Below are positions 53,373 through 64,000 of a stretch of DNA of 64,000 bases, piece by piece. Within the stretch, counting starts at the first letter, position 1; every line of letters begins with the position of its first letter. A program made the position numbers and the translations under genes. The notes beneath the pieces are model-generated. The model worked only from the letters and a program-made list of their open reading frames with translations, was not told where the DNA came from and searched no databases. Source of the stretch: Roseomonas sp. (GTDB taxonomy: Bacteria > Pseudomonadota > Alphaproteobacteria > Acetobacterales > Acetobacteraceae); assembly GCA_031180725.1 (NCBI GenBank), contig JAPSLO010000001.1, forward strand, positions 806,001 through 870,000, in the 5' to 3' direction.

Positions 53373-54649
53373 GCGGCAGTTCTTCCATGGCGTCCGAGGC
53401 TGGGCCGCTCGCCGCTGCCTCCGACCCCATTGCCTTCACCTCGGCCACCGGCGACAGCGCGCAGACGCGCACCGTCGAGGTCGATTCGCATCACATCAAC
53501 TTCGGCCCGCAGCACCCCGCCGCGCATGGCGTGCTGCGCCTCATCCTGGAGATGAAGGGCGAGGTGGTGGAGCGCGCCGATCCGCATATCGGTCTGCTCC
53601 ACCGCGGTACCGAGAAGCTGATGGAGTACAAGACCTATCTCCAGGCGATGCCCTACATGGACCGCCTGGACTACGTCTCGCCCATGTGCATGGAGCACAG
53701 CTTCGTCCTGGCCGTGGAGAAGCTACTCGGGATCGAGAAGGACATCCCCGAGCGAGCGCGGTGGATCCGCACCATGTTCGCGGAACTGACGCGAATCGCG
53801 AACCACCTGCTGAACGTCACAACATATGCGCTCGATGTCGGCGCCATCACCCCCAGCCTCTGGGGCTTTGAGCAGCGCGAATACCTGCTGGAATTCTATG
53901 AGGCGGTGGGCGGCAGCCACTACCACGTGAACTATTTCCGAGCCGGCGGTGTCTCGCGTGACCTGCCGGCCGGGCTTGAAGACAAGATCGCCAAGTGGGC
54001 CGCCCAGTTCCCGGCCTTTCTGGACGAGCTGGAAGGCCTCCTGACCGAGAACCGCATCTTCAAGCAGCGCACCGTGGATATCGGCGTGATGACCGCGGAG
54101 CAGGCGATGGCCTGGGGCTTCAGCGGCCCCTGCCTTCGCGCCTCGGGCTGCGCCTGGGACCTGCGGAAGCAGCAGCCCTATGAGATGTACGACCGGGTGG
54201 AATTTGACGTGCCGGTCGGCGTCCACGGCGACTGCTATGATCGCTATCTCGTCCGCATGCAGGAAATGCGGCAGAGCCTGCGAATCGTCGAACAGTGCCT
54301 GAATGCAATTAAGCCTGGTCCGGTGAAGATCCAGGACCACAAGATTGTCCCGCCGAAGCGCGTCGAGATGAAGCGCTCGATGGAGAGCCTGATCCACCAC
54401 TTCAAGCTCTACACCGAGGGCTATCATGTGCCTGCCGGCACCACCTATACCGTCACGGAGGCGCCGAAGGGCGAGTTCGGTGTCTACATGGTGGCGGATG
54501 GCACCAACCGCCCGTACCGCGTGAAGATCCGCGCGCCGGGCTTCGCGCATCTCCAGGCGATGGAGGCGCTCTCCAAGGGGCACATGCTGGCAGACGCCGT
54601 CTCCATCATTGGCAGCCTCGATATCGTGTTCGGGGAGATCGACCGGTGA
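53369..54649 (+). CDS. nuoD: NADH-quinone oxidoreductase subunit D
   Basis: This 49-kDa subunit forms the quinone pocket of complex I with NuoB. It has 426 residues. The signature [24 protein letters not shown] and [15 protein letters not shown] include the quinone-site His and are fully kept, as are [12 protein letters not shown] and the C-terminal DIVFGEIDR ending. The first 35 residues are Ser/Ala-rich and variable. It ends in a GTGA overlap with nuoE. Confidence 0.97.
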   Translation: MSGSSSMASEAGPLAAASDPIAFTSATGDSAQTRTVEVDSHHINFGPQHPAAHGVLRLILEMKGEVVERADPHIGLLHRGTEKLMEYKTYLQAMPYMDRLDYVSPMCMEHSFVLAVEKLLGIEKDIPERARWIRTMFAELTRIANHLLNVTTYALDVGAITPSLWGFEQREYLLEFYEAVGGSHYHVNYFRAGGVSRDLPAGLEDKIAKWAAQFPAFLDELEGLLTENRIFKQRTVDIGVMTAEQAMAWGFSGPCLRASGCAWDLRKQQPYEMYDRVEFDVPVGVHGDCYDRYLVRMQEMRQSLRIVEQCLNAIKPGPVKIQDHKIVPPKRVEMKRSMESLIHHFKLYTEGYHVPAGTTYTVTEAPKGEFGVYMVADGTNRPYRVKIRAPGFAHLQAMEALSKGHMLADAVSIIGSLDIVFGEIDR

Positions 54650-55356
54650 GCGGCGACCTGCGCAAGGACGGCGTGCAGTCCCCAGGCGGCGGTTGGGGTG
54701 CGACCCATGCTGGCGACCAGCAGCACGACCTCCAGCCCACGCATTTCCAGTTCGACGCGGAGAGCAATGCAGAGATCGAGAAGATCCTGGCGCGCTATCC
54801 CGCCGGTAAGCAGGCCAGCGGCACGATCCCGCTGCTCTATGTCGCGCAGCGGCAGATGAAGCGGCAGACGGGCAGCGCCTGGGTGCCCCGCGTCGCCATG
54901 GATGCCATCGCCGCGCGTCTCGGCATTCCGCCGATCCGCGTATACGAGGTGGCGACCTTCTACTTCATGTTCAACACTAGGCCGATCGGCCGCTTCCACC
55001 TGCAGGTCTGTGGCACCACGCCTTGCATGCTGCGCGGCTCCGACGACGTGCTGCGCGCGTGCAAGGATGCAGGGCACCTGAAGGGCTATGGTGATACTAG
55101 CCCGGATGGGCTGTTCACGCTGACCGAAGTGGAGTGCCTCGGCGCCTGCGTGAACGCGCCGGTCCTGCAGGTGGACGACGACTACTACGAAGACCTGGAC
55201 TACGACCGCACCGTGGCGCTGATCGAGGCGCTGAAGCGCGGCGAGCGGCCCAACCCGGGTTCCACCATCGGTCGTCAAACCAGCGCGCCGGAAGGCGGAC
55301 CGCTGACGCTTACCGAGATACCCGTTGTTCACGCGCGTTCCGGCGCGGGGGAATAA
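54646..55356 (+). CDS. nuoE: NADH-quinone oxidoreductase subunit E
   Basis: This 24-kDa subunit holds the [2Fe-2S] cluster N1a. The start is a GTG (54646) sharing bases with the nuoD TGA. It has 236 residues, longer than E. coli NuoE because of a Gly/Asp-rich N-terminus and a C-terminal tail. The thioredoxin-like cluster ligands appear as VCGTTPCML and [29 protein letters not shown] is the family core. Confidence 0.95.
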   Translation: MSGDLRKDGVQSPGGGWGATHAGDQQHDLQPTHFQFDAESNAEIEKILARYPAGKQASGTIPLLYVAQRQMKRQTGSAWVPRVAMDAIAARLGIPPIRVYEVATFYFMFNTRPIGRFHLQVCGTTPCMLRGSDDVLRACKDAGHLKGYGDTSPDGLFTLTEVECLGACVNAPVLQVDDDYYEDLDYDRTVALIEALKRGERPNPGSTIGRQTSAPEGGPLTLTEIPVVHARSGAGE

Positions 55357-55360
55357 GGCC

Positions 55361-56671
55361 ATGGCCCTTTCCGACAAGGACCGGATCTTCACGAACCTTT
55401 ATGGCCTGCAGGATTGGCGCCTGCCGGCCGCGCAGCGCCGCGGCAATTGGGATGGCACCAAGGCCATCCTGGAGAAGGGCCGCGACTGGATCATCGAGGA
55501 GGTGAAGGCCAGCGGCCTGCGCGGCCGCGGCGGCGCAGGCTTTCCGACCGGCATGAAGTGGTCCTTCATGCCGAAGCAGCCGAGCGAGCGTCCACACTAC
55601 CTGGTGGTGAACGCCGACGAGTCCGAACCCGGCACCTGCAAAGACCGCGACATCATCCGCCACGATCCGCACACGCTGATCGAAGGCTGCCTGATTGCCG
55701 GCTTCGCCATGGGTGCGCATGCCGGCTACATCTACATCCGCGGTGAGTACTACAACGAGAGCGTGGTGCTGGAGGCCGCGATCCAGGAAGCCTACGACGC
55801 CGGGCTGCTCGGCCGGAATGCCTGCGGCAGCGGCTGGGACTTCGACCTCTACGTCCACCGTGGGGCAGGGGCCTACATATGCGGCGAGGAGACGGCCCTC
55901 ATCGAGAGCCTGGAGGGCAAGAAGGGCATGCCGCGCCTGAAGCCGCCCTTCCCGGCGGCCGTCGGCCTCTACGGCGCGCCCACCACAGTGAACAATGTCG
56001 AGACCATCGCCGTGGTGCCTACCATCCTGCGGCGCGGCGGCGCCTGGTTCGCCGGCTTCGGGCGGCCGAAGAACAGCGGCACCAAGATCTTCTGCATCCA
56101 GGGCCATGTGAACAAGCCCTGCAATGTGGAGGAGGAGATGAGCATTCCGATGAGGGAGCTCATCGAGCGGCACGCCGGCGGCGTGCGCGGCGGCTGGGAC
56201 AACCTGCTCTGCGTGATCCCCGGCGGCAGCTCCACCCCGCTGCTGCCGAAGGAGATTTGCGACACGGTGCTGATGGACTTCGACGCGCTGCGCGAGCACA
56301 AGTCGGGTCTCGGCACGGCAGGCGTGATCGTCATGGACAAGTCCACGGACATCGTCAGGGCGATCGCGCGGCTGTCGAAGTTCTACAAGCATGAGAGCTG
56401 CGGCCAATGCACGCCCTGCCGCGAAGGCATGGGCTGGGTCAGCCGCATGATGGAGCGCATGGTGGAAGGCCGCGCCGAGGTCGAGGAGATCGACCTGCTG
56501 GAGGAGGTCACCCGCCGCATCGAAGGCCACACGATCTGCGCGCTGGCGGATGGCGGTGTATGGCCGGTGCAAGGCCTGATCCGGCACTTCCGCCCGGTGA
56601 TGGAAGAGCGGATCGCTGATTACAAGCGGCGCCACGCGAAGCCGGCGGCCCTGCCGCTGGCGGCGGAGTAA
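55361..56671 (+). CDS. nuoF: NADH-quinone oxidoreductase subunit F
   Basis: This 51-kDa subunit binds NADH and FMN and holds cluster N3. The ATG at 55361 gives 436 residues. [16 protein letters not shown] is the nucleotide-binding Gly loop, [15 protein letters not shown] the FMN site, and [12 protein letters not shown] plus the later HTICAL give the four Cys ligands of N3. It lies four bases after nuoE and four before nuoG. Confidence 0.97.
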   Translation: MALSDKDRIFTNLYGLQDWRLPAAQRRGNWDGTKAILEKGRDWIIEEVKASGLRGRGGAGFPTGMKWSFMPKQPSERPHYLVVNADESEPGTCKDRDIIRHDPHTLIEGCLIAGFAMGAHAGYIYIRGEYYNESVVLEAAIQEAYDAGLLGRNACGSGWDFDLYVHRGAGAYICGEETALIESLEGKKGMPRLKPPFPAAVGLYGAPTTVNNVETIAVVPTILRRGGAWFAGFGRPKNSGTKIFCIQGHVNKPCNVEEEMSIPMRELIERHAGGVRGGWDNLLCVIPGGSSTPLLPKEICDTVLMDFDALREHKSGLGTAGVIVMDKSTDIVRAIARLSKFYKHESCGQCTPCREGMGWVSRMMERMVEGRAEVEEIDLLEEVTRRIEGHTICALADGGVWPVQGLIRHFRPVMEERIADYKRRHAKPAALPLAAE

Positions 56672-56675
56672 GGAC

Positions 56676-58733
56676 ATGGCGAAGGTCGTCGTTGACGGCA
56701 TCGAGGTGGAGGTCCCGAACGGGGCCACCGTCCTGCAGGCCTGCGAGGCCGCCGGGAAGGAGATCCCGCGCTTCTGCTACCATGAACGCCTGAGCATCGC
56801 CGGCAATTGCCGCATGTGCCTGGTAGAGGTGGAGAAGGCGCCGAAGCCGGTCGCCTCCTGCGCCTATCCGGTGGCGGATGGCATGGTGGTGAAGACCGAC
56901 AGTCCGATGGTGCGCAATGCGCGCCGCGGCGTCATGGAATTCCTGCTGATCAACCACCCGCTGGACTGCCCCATTTGCGATCAGGGCGGCGAGTGCGATC
57001 TGCAGGATCAGGCGGTCGCCTATGGCATGGACAGGTCCCGCTATCACGAGCCTAAGCGCGTGGTGAAAGACAAGTACATGGGGCCGCTGGTCAAGACGAT
57101 TATGACCCGCTGCATCCAGTGCACCCGCTGCGTGCGCTTCGCGTCGGAAGTGGCCGGTGTGCCTGAACTCGGTGCGACCAGCCGCGGCGAGAGCATGGAG
57201 ATCGGCACCTATGTCGAGAAGGCGCTGACCTCGGAGCTTAGCGGCAACCTGATCGACATCTGCCCCGTCGGTGCGCTGACCAGCCGGCCCTATGCCTTCG
57301 TCTCGCGCCCCTGGGAGCTGCGGAAGACCGACAGCATCGACGTGCAGGACGCGACAGGCACCAATATCCGTATCGATAACCGCGGTCCGGAAGTGCTGCG
57401 CATCCTGCCGCGCGTCAATGACGACGTGAACGAGGAGTGGATGGCAGACCGCGGCCGTTTCTCCTTCGATGGGCTGAAGCGGAAGCGTCTGGACCGGCCC
57501 TGGCTGCGGGTGGATGGCAAGCTGAAGCCAGTGAGCTGGGCGGAGGCCTTCCGGGCCGTCGCCACGAAGCTGAAGGCGACCGCGCCCGACCGCATTGGTG
57601 CCGTAGCCGGCGACCTGGTGGATGTCGAGAGCGTCTTCGCCCTCAAGTCACTGATGACAGCGCTGGGCAGCGCGAACCTGGATTGCCGCCAGGACGGCGC
57701 GGCCATCGATGGCTCGCGTCGCGACTTCTACCTGTTCAATTCCGGCATCGCTGGCATCGACCGGGCGGATGCGCTGCTGATCATCGGCAGCAACCCGCGC
57801 GTCGAGGCGCCGGTGATCAATGCCCGGATCCGCAGGCGCCAAGTGGCCGGCCGCTTCCCGGTCGGCGTGGTCGGGCCGGTGGGGCTGAACCTGACCTACG
57901 CCTATGACCATCTGGGCGAGGGCACCGCGACGTTGCGCACCATCCTGGATGGCACGCACCGCTTCGCCGAGGTGCTGAAGAATGCGAAGAACCCGATGGT
58001 GATCCTCGGGCGCGGCGCGCTGGCGCGGCCGGATGGCGCGGCGGTGCTGGCCGCAGCCTGGGCGATTGCGAAGGCGGCGGATGCGCTGCGGCCCGATTGG
58101 CACGGTTTCAACCTCCTGCACCATTTCGGCGGCCAGGTCGGCGCGCTGGATCTCGGCTTCCTGCCGGGCGCCGGCGGCAAGGACCTGGGCGCGATGCTGA
58201 ATGGTGGCGCGGATGTGCTCTGGCTGCTCGGCGCGGACGGCTTTGACCCGGCGGCGATCGCGCCGGGCACCTTCGTGATCTACCAGGGCCATCACGGTGA
58301 CCGCGCGGCGTCGCGCGCCGATGTGATCCTGCCTGGCGCGGCCTATACCGAGAAGGACGCGACCTATGTGAACACCGAGGGCCGCGCCCAGCGCGCTTGG
58401 CTTGCGGTGCATGCGCCTGGCGACGCGCGAGAGGATTGGCGCATCATCCGCGCGGCAGGGGAGGGGCTCGGCGTCCGTCTGCCGTTCGATGATCTCGCAC
58501 AGCTGCGCGCGAAGATGATCGAGGCCGTGCCGATTTTGGGCCAGCCCTTCGCGCCGCGTGGCTGCGAGGACACGACAGGGCCGGCAGGCGATGTCGCCGG
58601 ACTCTCGGCGGCACCCTTCGCGCTGCCGATCGCCCAGTACCACCTGGCCGACGCGATCGCCCGTGCGTCGGACGTGATGGCCGAATGCGCGCGCACCTAT
58701 GGCGAGGTGCCCGCGCTTCAGGCGGCGGAGTAA
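56676..58733 (+). CDS. nuoG: NADH-quinone oxidoreductase subunit G
   Basis: This is the large iron-sulfur subunit of complex I, 685 residues, the short alphaproteobacterial/mitochondrial form; E. coli NuoG is about 910. The N-terminal part holds N1b ([15 protein letters not shown]), the His-Cys3 cluster N5 ([19 protein letters not shown]) and N4 ([12 protein letters not shown] with a later DICPVGALT). The N7 cluster Cys set of the long bacterial forms is not visible. The C-terminal half is the molybdopterin-oxidoreductase-like fold without cofactor. Confidence 0.96.
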   Translation: MAKVVVDGIEVEVPNGATVLQACEAAGKEIPRFCYHERLSIAGNCRMCLVEVEKAPKPVASCAYPVADGMVVKTDSPMVRNARRGVMEFLLINHPLDCPICDQGGECDLQDQAVAYGMDRSRYHEPKRVVKDKYMGPLVKTIMTRCIQCTRCVRFASEVAGVPELGATSRGESMEIGTYVEKALTSELSGNLIDICPVGALTSRPYAFVSRPWELRKTDSIDVQDATGTNIRIDNRGPEVLRILPRVNDDVNEEWMADRGRFSFDGLKRKRLDRPWLRVDGKLKPVSWAEAFRAVATKLKATAPDRIGAVAGDLVDVESVFALKSLMTALGSANLDCRQDGAAIDGSRRDFYLFNSGIAGIDRADALLIIGSNPRVEAPVINARIRRRQVAGRFPVGVVGPVGLNLTYAYDHLGEGTATLRTILDGTHRFAEVLKNAKNPMVILGRGALARPDGAAVLAAAWAIAKAADALRPDWHGFNLLHHFGGQVGALDLGFLPGAGGKDLGAMLNGGADVLWLLGADGFDPAAIAPGTFVIYQGHHGDRAASRADVILPGAAYTEKDATYVNTEGRAQRAWLAVHAPGDAREDWRIIRAAGEGLGVRLPFDDLAQLRAKMIEAVPILGQPFAPRGCEDTTGPAGDVAGLSAAPFALPIAQYHLADAIARASDVMAECARTYGEVPALQAAE

Positions 58734-58740
58734 GCTGACG

Positions 58741-59742
58741 ATGGAAGGTTTCCTCGCCACCCCCGTCGGTCAGCTGGCGCTGACTGTCGCGCAGGCGATG
58801 GCGCTGCTGGTGCCGCTGCTGATCGGCGTGGCCTATCTCACCTGGGCCGAGCGCAAGGTCCTTGCGGCGATGCAGATGCGCAAGGGACCGAATGTGGTCG
58901 GCCCCTTCGGCCTGCTGCAGCCCTTTGCCGACGCGCTGAAGATGCTGATGAAGGAAACGATCATCCCCGCCGGGGCCAGCCGCGTGCTGTTCATCCTGGC
59001 GCCGATGATCACCTTCATGCTGGCGATGCTCGCCTGGGCGGTCATCCCGGTGAATGATGGCTGGGCGATCGCCGACATCAATGTCGGCATTCTCTACCTC
59101 TTCGCCATCAGCTCGCTCGGCGTTTACGGCATCATCATCGCCGGCTGGGCATCCAACTCGAAATACGCCTTCCTCGGCGCGCTGCGCAGCGCGGCGCAGA
59201 TGGTCAGCTACGAAGTCAGCATGGGCTTCGTGATCGTCACTGTGCTCATGTGCGTCGGCAGCCTGAACCTCAGTGAGATCGTGCGGGCGCAGGAGAACCT
59301 CTGGTTCATCGTGCCACTCTTCCCGATGTTCGTGATCATGTTCATCTCGGCCCTGGCCGAGACGAACCGCGCCCCCTTCGACCTGCCGGAAGGCGAGTCG
59401 GAGCTCGTGGCCGGGTTCTTCGTGGAATACAGCTCGATGTCCTTCGCGCTGTTCTTCCTCGGCGAATACGCGAACATGATCCTGATGAGCGCCCTCATCA
59501 CCATCCTGTTCCTGGGCGGCTGGTACGGGCCTTTCGGCCTGTTCCCCGCACTCGGGCCGCTGTGGTTCGCGTTCAAGATCTGCCTCTGCCTGTTTGTCTT
59601 CATCTGGGTGCGCGCCACCTTCCCGCGCTACCGCTACGACCAGCTCATGCGGCTGGGTTGGAAGGTGTTCCTGCCGTTCAGCCTCGTCTGGCTGGTGATC
59701 ACCGCCGCAGCGCTCAAGCTGTTCGGCTGGCTGCCGGCCTGA
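58741..59742 (+). CDS. nuoH: NADH-quinone oxidoreductase subunit H
   Basis: This membrane subunit lines the quinone chamber of complex I. It has 333 residues from the ATG at 58741, seven bases after nuoG; an earlier in-frame start lies inside nuo[40 protein letters not shown] is the family hallmark, with [28 protein letters not shown] the charged E-channel loop. Eight TM helices are expected. Confidence 0.96.
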   Translation: MEGFLATPVGQLALTVAQAMALLVPLLIGVAYLTWAERKVLAAMQMRKGPNVVGPFGLLQPFADALKMLMKETIIPAGASRVLFILAPMITFMLAMLAWAVIPVNDGWAIADINVGILYLFAISSLGVYGIIIAGWASNSKYAFLGALRSAAQMVSYEVSMGFVIVTVLMCVGSLNLSEIVRAQENLWFIVPLFPMFVIMFISALAETNRAPFDLPEGESELVAGFFVEYSSMSFALFFLGEYANMILMSALITILFLGGWYGPFGLFPALGPLWFAFKICLCLFVFIWVRATFPRYRYDQLMRLGWKVFLPFSLVWLVITAAALKLFGWLPA

Positions 59743-59762
59743 CGGGAGGGGACCAGACGCCC

Positions 59763-60254
59763 ATGGCAATCGCCCTCGACCGCCTCGCCCGCAGTTTCCT
59801 CTTGACGGAGCTCGTCTCCGGCATGGCGCTGACGCTGCGCCAGTTCTTCCGCCCCAAGGCGACCATCAGCTACCCGTACGAAAAGGCGCCGTTGTCGCCC
59901 CGCTTCAAGGGCGAGCACGGACTGCGCCGCTACCCGAACGGGGAGGAGCGCTGCATCGCCTGCAAGCTCTGCGAGGCGATCTGCCCCGCGCTGGCCATCA
60001 CCATCGAAGCCGAGCCGCGCGAGGACGGGTCCCGCCGCACCACACGCTACGACATCGACATGACCAAGTGCATCTACTGCGGCATGTGCGAGGAAGCCTG
60101 CCCGGTGGACGCGATCGTCGAGGGCCCGAACCTGGAGTTCGCGACCGAGACGCGCGAGGAGCTGATCTACAACAAGGAGCGCCTGCTGGATAACGGCGAC
60201 CGGTGGGAGCCGGTGCTGGCCAAGCGGCTCGAGCTGGACGCGCCCTACCGATGA
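59763..60254 (+). CDS. nuoI: NADH-quinone oxidoreductase subunit I
   Basis: This 8Fe ferredoxin-like subunit carries clusters N6a and N6b. It has 163 residues from the ATG at 59763. Two CxxCxxCxxxCP motifs, [12 protein letters not shown] and [12 protein letters not shown], supply the eight ligands. An amphipathic N-terminal helix region ([22 protein letters not shown]) sits on the membrane. Its TGA overlaps nuoJ (ATGA). Confidence 0.97.
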   Translation: MAIALDRLARSFLLTELVSGMALTLRQFFRPKATISYPYEKAPLSPRFKGEHGLRRYPNGEERCIACKLCEAICPALAITIEAEPREDGSRRTTRYDIDMTKCIYCGMCEEACPVDAIVEGPNLEFATETREELIYNKERLLDNGDRWEPVLAKRLELDAPYR

Positions 60255-60940
60255 TCGCCGCTGCCGCCTTCTACCTCTTCGCCGCGGTGCTGATTGCCTC
60301 GGCGGTGATGGTGGTCACCAGTCGCAACCCGGTTCACAGCGTGCTGTTCCTGATCCTCGGCTTCTTCAACGCCGCGGCGCTGTTCCTGATTGCCGGGGCC
60401 GAATTCCTGGCGATGATCCTGGTCATCGTCTATGTCGGCGCAGTTGCCGTGCTGTTCCTTTTCGTGGTGATGATGCTGGATGTGGACTTTGCGCAGCTGC
60501 GCGAAGGCTTCCAGCGCTATGCCCCGGTAGGTGGCGTGATCGGCGCCATCCTGCTGCTGGAACTGGTACTGATCTTCGGTACCTGGCAGTTCGCGGCGGA
60601 TGCCGAAGGGCTGCGGTTGGCGCCGATGCCGGAGGGTGTCGAGAATACACGCGCGCTGGCCCGCGTGCTCTACACCGACCATGTCTGGCTATTCCAGATC
60701 GCCGGTCTGATCCTGCTGGTGGCGATGATCGGCGCCATCGTGCTGACGCTGCGGGGCAAGACCACCACGAAGCGGCAGGACATTGGGCGGCAGATCGCGC
60801 GCAGCGGCAGCGTGCAGCTACGCCAGGTGCCGCTCGGCGCTGGCCTAGGCCAGATTGGCATAGAGCGGCCGCCGGTGGAGCCGCCAGCCGGCGAGAAGCC
60901 GAAGCAGGTCGAGCACCATGGCCATGGGGGACACCACTGA
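60251..60940 (+). CDS. nuoJ: NADH-quinone oxidoreductase subunit J with His-rich tail
   Basis: This five-helix membrane subunit of complex I has 229 residues. [51 protein letters not shown] includes the pi-bulge helix of the family. The last helix ends near residue 165. After it comes an unusual tail of about 60 residues that is basic, then Pro-rich, and ends HHGHGGHH. The tail is longer than in E. coli. Its TGA shares one base with the nuoK ATG (TGATG). Confidence 0.95.
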   Translation: MIAAAAFYLFAAVLIASAVMVVTSRNPVHSVLFLILGFFNAAALFLIAGAEFLAMILVIVYVGAVAVLFLFVVMMLDVDFAQLREGFQRYAPVGGVIGAILLLELVLIFGTWQFAADAEGLRLAPMPEGVENTRALARVLYTDHVWLFQIAGLILLVAMIGAIVLTLRGKTTTKRQDIGRQIARSGSVQLRQVPLGAGLGQIGIERPPVEPPAGEKPKQVEHHGHGGHH

Positions 60941-61251
60941 TGCTGGCCGTCGGCCTTGCGCACTACCTCACGGTGGGCGCCATCCTCTTCACGCTGGGCC
61001 TGCTCGGCATCTTCCTGAACCGGAAGAACATCATCGTCATCCTGATGTCGATCGAGCTGATCCTGCTCTCGGTCAGCCTGAACCTGGTGGCCTTCTCCGC
61101 CCGGCTCGGGGACCTCACGGGTCAGGTTTTCTCGATGCTCATCCTGACCGTCGCGGCCGCTGAGGCGGCGATCGGGCTGGCCATCGTGGTCATCTACTTC
61201 CGCAACCGCGGCACGATCGAGGTGGAGGACATCTCCACCCTGAAGGGCTAG
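60940..61251 (+). CDS. nuoK: NADH-quinone oxidoreductase subunit K
   Basis: This small three-helix membrane subunit has 103 residues. It carries the family's channel glutamates in [17 protein letters not shown] and [39 protein letters not shown] is typical. One-base overlap with nuoJ and a three-base gap to nuoL indicate coupled translation. Confidence 0.97.
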   Translation: MLAVGLAHYLTVGAILFTLGLLGIFLNRKNIIVILMSIELILLSVSLNLVAFSARLGDLTGQVFSMLILTVAAAEAAIGLAIVVIYFRNRGTIEVEDISTLKG

Positions 61252-61254
61252 GCG

Positions 61255-63168
61255 ATGTACGTCGGTGCCGTCTTCTTTCCCCTGCTGGGTGCCTGCCTTG
61301 CGGGGTTCCTGGGCCGCTGGCTCGGTGAGAAGGCCTCCCAGTGGGTGACCGTGCTCTGCATGGCTCTGGCCGCGGCCTGCGGCCTGGGCGCTTTTGCAGA
61401 GGTCGCGCTCGGTTCCGCTCCTGGCGTCGTTCCCATCCTCACTTTCCTGGATGTCGGCGGGTTCGAGGTGGAATGGGCGCTGCGCTACGATACGCTCAGC
61501 GTGGTGATGGTGGCGATGGTGACCTTCATCTCCACCCTCATCCATCTCTACAGCGTCGGCTACATGTCGCATGACGCGACGATTCCGCGCTTCTTCGCCT
61601 ATCTGTCGCTGTTCACCTTCATGATGCTGATGCTGGTGACGGCGGATAACCTGGTGCAACTCTTCTTCGGTTGGGAAGGCGTTGGCCTCGCGAGCTATCT
61701 GCTGATCGGCTACTGGTACGAGCGCGAGAGCGCGAACCGCGCGGCGATGAAGGCCTTCATCGTCAACCGCGTCGGCGACCTGTTCTTCATGCTAGGCATG
61801 GCTCTCACCTTCTGGACCTTCCAGTCGGTCCAGTTCGACGCGATTTTTGACAGCGTGTCGCAGGCACAGAACGTGCAATTCCTGGGTATGCCGGCCCTGG
61901 AAGTCATCGGCGTGCTGCTGTTCCTCGGCGCCTGCGGCAAGTCGGCGCAGCTCGGCCTGCACACCTGGCTGCCGGATGCGATGGAGGGCCCGACGCCGGT
62001 CTCGGCGCTGATCCATGCCGCCACCATGGTGACAGCAGGTGTCTTCCTGATGGCGCGCATGTCGCCGCTGATGGAATATGCGCCCGTGGCGCTCGCCATC
62101 GTCACCATCGTGGGCGCGGCCACCTGCTTCTTCGCCGCGACGATCGGCTGCGTGCAGAACGACATCAAGCGGATCATCGCCTATTCCACCTGCTCGCAGC
62201 TCGGTTACATGTTCTTTGCGGCCGGGGTGGGCGTGTATCAGGCAGCGATCTTCCACCTCTTCACCCACGCCTTCTTCAAGGCGCTGCTGTTCCTGGGCGC
62301 CGGCTCGGTCATCCACGCGATGTCGGATGAGCAGGACATCCGGAAGATGGGCGGTATCTGGAAGAAGATCCCGGTCACCTACCTCGTAATGTGGATCGGC
62401 AGCCTGGCGCTTGCTGGCGTGCCGATCTTCGCGGGTTACTACTCGAAGGACATGGTGCTGGAAGTCGCCTATGCGGCGCACACGCCGCAGGGCATGTTCG
62501 CCTTCATCCTTGGCCTCGCCGCGGCCTTCCTGACCGCCTTCTACTCCTGGCGCCTGCTGATCCTCACCTTCCATGGCGCTCCGCGCGCGGACCATCACAC
62601 GATGGAACACGTGCACGAAAGCCCGGCGGTGATGCTTATCCCACTGCTGGTCCTGGCGGTCGGCGCCGTCACCGCGGGCTTCGTCTTCTACCCCCTCTTC
62701 GTGGGCGAGGCGCAGCTGGAATTCTGGAACGGCTCCATCCACACGGCCGAGCACAACGAGGTGCTGGAACATGCGCACCATGTGCCCGCCTGGGTGCCAC
62801 TGGCGCCGACGGTGGTGGGCATTTCCGGCATTGTGCTGGCCTATCTGCTCTACATGGCCCTCCCGGCGCTTCCCGGGCGGATCGCCGGGGCAGTGCCGGG
62901 GCTGTACCGCTTCCTCCTCAACAAGTGGTATTTCGACGAACTCTATGACCGGATCTTCGTGCAGCCCGCGCGGGTGCTGGCCCGCGTGTTCTGGAAGACC
63001 GGCGATGCGCGCATCATCGACGGCGTGCCCAACGGTGCCGCGGACCTTGCGGTTCAGGCCGCGCGGGGCGCGGTGCGCATCCAGACCGGACGGGTCGCGA
63101 ACTACGCCTTCGCGATGATCATCGGCCTTGTCCTCTTCGTCACCCTGCTCCTCTACGGTGCCCGATGA
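61255..63168 (+). CDS. nuoL: NADH-quinone oxidoreductase subunit L
   Basis: This is the distal antiporter-like proton-pumping subunit of complex I, 637 residues and about 16 TM helices. It has the channel Glu in [21 protein letters not shown], the Lys in [38 protein letters not shown], and [18 protein letters not shown] plus [22 protein letters not shown] in the core. The long C-terminal lateral helix follows. Its stop overlaps the nuoM ATG. Confidence 0.96.
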   Translation: MYVGAVFFPLLGACLAGFLGRWLGEKASQWVTVLCMALAAACGLGAFAEVALGSAPGVVPILTFLDVGGFEVEWALRYDTLSVVMVAMVTFISTLIHLYSVGYMSHDATIPRFFAYLSLFTFMMLMLVTADNLVQLFFGWEGVGLASYLLIGYWYERESANRAAMKAFIVNRVGDLFFMLGMALTFWTFQSVQFDAIFDSVSQAQNVQFLGMPALEVIGVLLFLGACGKSAQLGLHTWLPDAMEGPTPVSALIHAATMVTAGVFLMARMSPLMEYAPVALAIVTIVGAATCFFAATIGCVQNDIKRIIAYSTCSQLGYMFFAAGVGVYQAAIFHLFTHAFFKALLFLGAGSVIHAMSDEQDIRKMGGIWKKIPVTYLVMWIGSLALAGVPIFAGYYSKDMVLEVAYAAHTPQGMFAFILGLAAAFLTAFYSWRLLILTFHGAPRADHHTMEHVHESPAVMLIPLLVLAVGAVTAGFVFYPLFVGEAQLEFWNGSIHTAEHNEVLEHAHHVPAWVPLAPTVVGISGIVLAYLLYMALPALPGRIAGAVPGLYRFLLNKWYFDELYDRIFVQPARVLARVFWKTGDARIIDGVPNGAADLAVQAARGAVRIQTGRVANYAFAMIIGLVLFVTLLLYGAR

Positions 63169-64000
63169 ACGCCGCCGGCTTCCCGCTCCTCAGCCTGATC
63201 ACCTTCCTGCCGCTGGCGGGCGCCTTCGTCATTCTCACTATCCGGGGCGAGGAAGCGGTGCTGGCCCGCAACGCGCGCTGGACGGCGCTGTGGACCAGCC
63301 TCATCAACCTGGCGCTGTCGCTCATCCTCTGGGTGCGTTTTGACACCGCAAGCGCGGACTTCCAGTTCGTGGAGCGGCTGGACTGGCTGCCGGAGTTCGG
63401 CGTCAGCTACCGTATGGGCGTGGATGGCATTTCGGTGCTGTTCGTCCTGCTCTCTACCCTGCTGACGCCGATCTGCATCGCGGCGTCCTGGGAAAGCGTG
63501 GAAAGCCGGGTGCGCGAGTACATGGTCGCCTTCCTCGTGCTGGAAAGCATGATGGTGGGCATGTTCTGCGCACTGGACTTTGTGCTGTTCTACATCTTCT
63601 TCGAAGCCGTACTGATCCCGATGTTCCTCATCATCGGTGTCTGGGGTGGCGCGCGGCGCGTCTATGCCGCCTTCAAGTTCTTCCTCTACACCCTCGCCGG
63701 CTCCCTGCTGATGCTGCTGGCGCTTCTGGCCATGTGGTTCCATGCCGGCACCACCGACATTCCGACGCTGATGGAGACCGCCTTCCCGCGCGGGATGCAG
63801 TACTGGCTGTTCATCGCCTTTTTCGTCAGCTTCGCGGTGAAGGTGCCGATGTGGCCGGTGCACACCTGGCTACCGGATGCGCATGTGGAAGCGCCAACCG
63901 CGGGCTCCGTCATCCTGGCGGGCGTGCTGCTGAAGATGGGGGCCTATGGCTTCCTGCGCTTCTCGCTGCCGATGCTGCCCTTCGCCAGCCAGGATTTCGC
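63165..64000 (+). CDS. nuoM: NADH-quinone oxidoreductase subunit M (5' part)
   Basis: This antiporter-like proton-pumping subunit is cut by the window edge after about 278 of roughly 490-500 residues. The ATG at 63165 overlaps the nuoL TGA (ATGA). [24 protein letters not shown], the channel Glu in [21 protein letters not shown] and the Lys in [45 protein letters not shown] are clear. nuoN presumably follows outside the window. Confidence 0.95.
   Translation, partial: MNAAGFPLLSLITFLPLAGAFVILTIRGEEAVLARNARWTALWTSLINLALSLILWVRFDTASADFQFVERLDWLPEFGVSYRMGVDGISVLFVLLSTLLTPICIAASWESVESRVREYMVAFLVLESMMVGMFCALDFVLFYIFFEAVLIPMFLIIGVWGGARRVYAAFKFFLYTLAGSLLMLLALLAMWFHAGTTDIPTLMETAFPRGMQYWLFIAFFVSFAVKVPMWPVHTWLPDAHVEAPTAGSVILAGVLLKMGAYGFLRFSLPMLPFASQDF

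Overview
The window is a 64 kb piece of a high-GC alphaproteobacterial chromosome. The gene content best fits Acetobacteraceae of the Roseomonas type, but this is inferred from content and codon use, not from a marker gene. The supports are a 14-gene-style nuo operon with separate nuoC and nuoD and a short alpha-type NuoG, a protocatechuate branch, large Tat-exported solute-binding protein arrays, and frequent GTG/TTG starts. I see no insertion sequence, phage gene or CRISPR array. The only hint of a transcription regulator is a receiver-domain fragment at the left edge.

Region 1 (1-12 kb, minus strand) is catabolic. An SsuBC-like ABC importer without a binding protein is followed by dgoK-dgoA (2-keto-3-deoxygalactonate kinase and aldolase), a TRAP transporter (dctP, dctQ, dctM) and the protocatechuate genes pcaF, a pcaD-pcaC fusion, pcaH, pcaG and pcaB. 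A promoter-like site with a 12-bp perfect palindrome inside its spacer overlaps the end of dgoA. It may start transcription of the TRAP-pca block. pcaIJ and a regulator are not in the window.

Region 2 (12-34.2 kb, both strands) is a cell-surface polysaccharide locus. It has an M74 murein endopeptidase gene, wza-like export lipoprotein, wzc/exoP tyrosine kinase, galE-like epimerase, a GT-C-like membrane protein, two acyltransferase-3 proteins, an O-antigen ligase/polymerase-like protein, a GH5-like glycosidase, several glycosyltransferases (GT2 and WecG/TagA), a beta-barrel protein, an initiating phosphoglycosyltransferase and a GtrA-like protein. A type I secretion pair (PrtD/HlyD-like) with two unrecognised small proteins sits in the middle. 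No Wzx flippase was found. About 0.8 kb of apparently non-coding or decayed DNA with a 12-G tract follows.

Region 3 (35-47.4 kb, plus strand) has five consecutive family-5 solute-binding proteins, all with twin-arginine signals, followed by one DppBCDF-like transporter. Each of the first four binding-protein genes is followed by a strong RNA hairpin, which suggests controlled subunit stoichiometry. Region 4 (47.5-51.3 kb) is a three-gene molybdenum hydroxylase (small, large and medium subunits). Its AYRGAGR active-site loop argues against true CO dehydrogenase. Region 5 (51.3-64 kb) is tRNA-Asp(GTC) with a recognisable promoter, then nuoA to nuoM. nuoM runs off the right edge.
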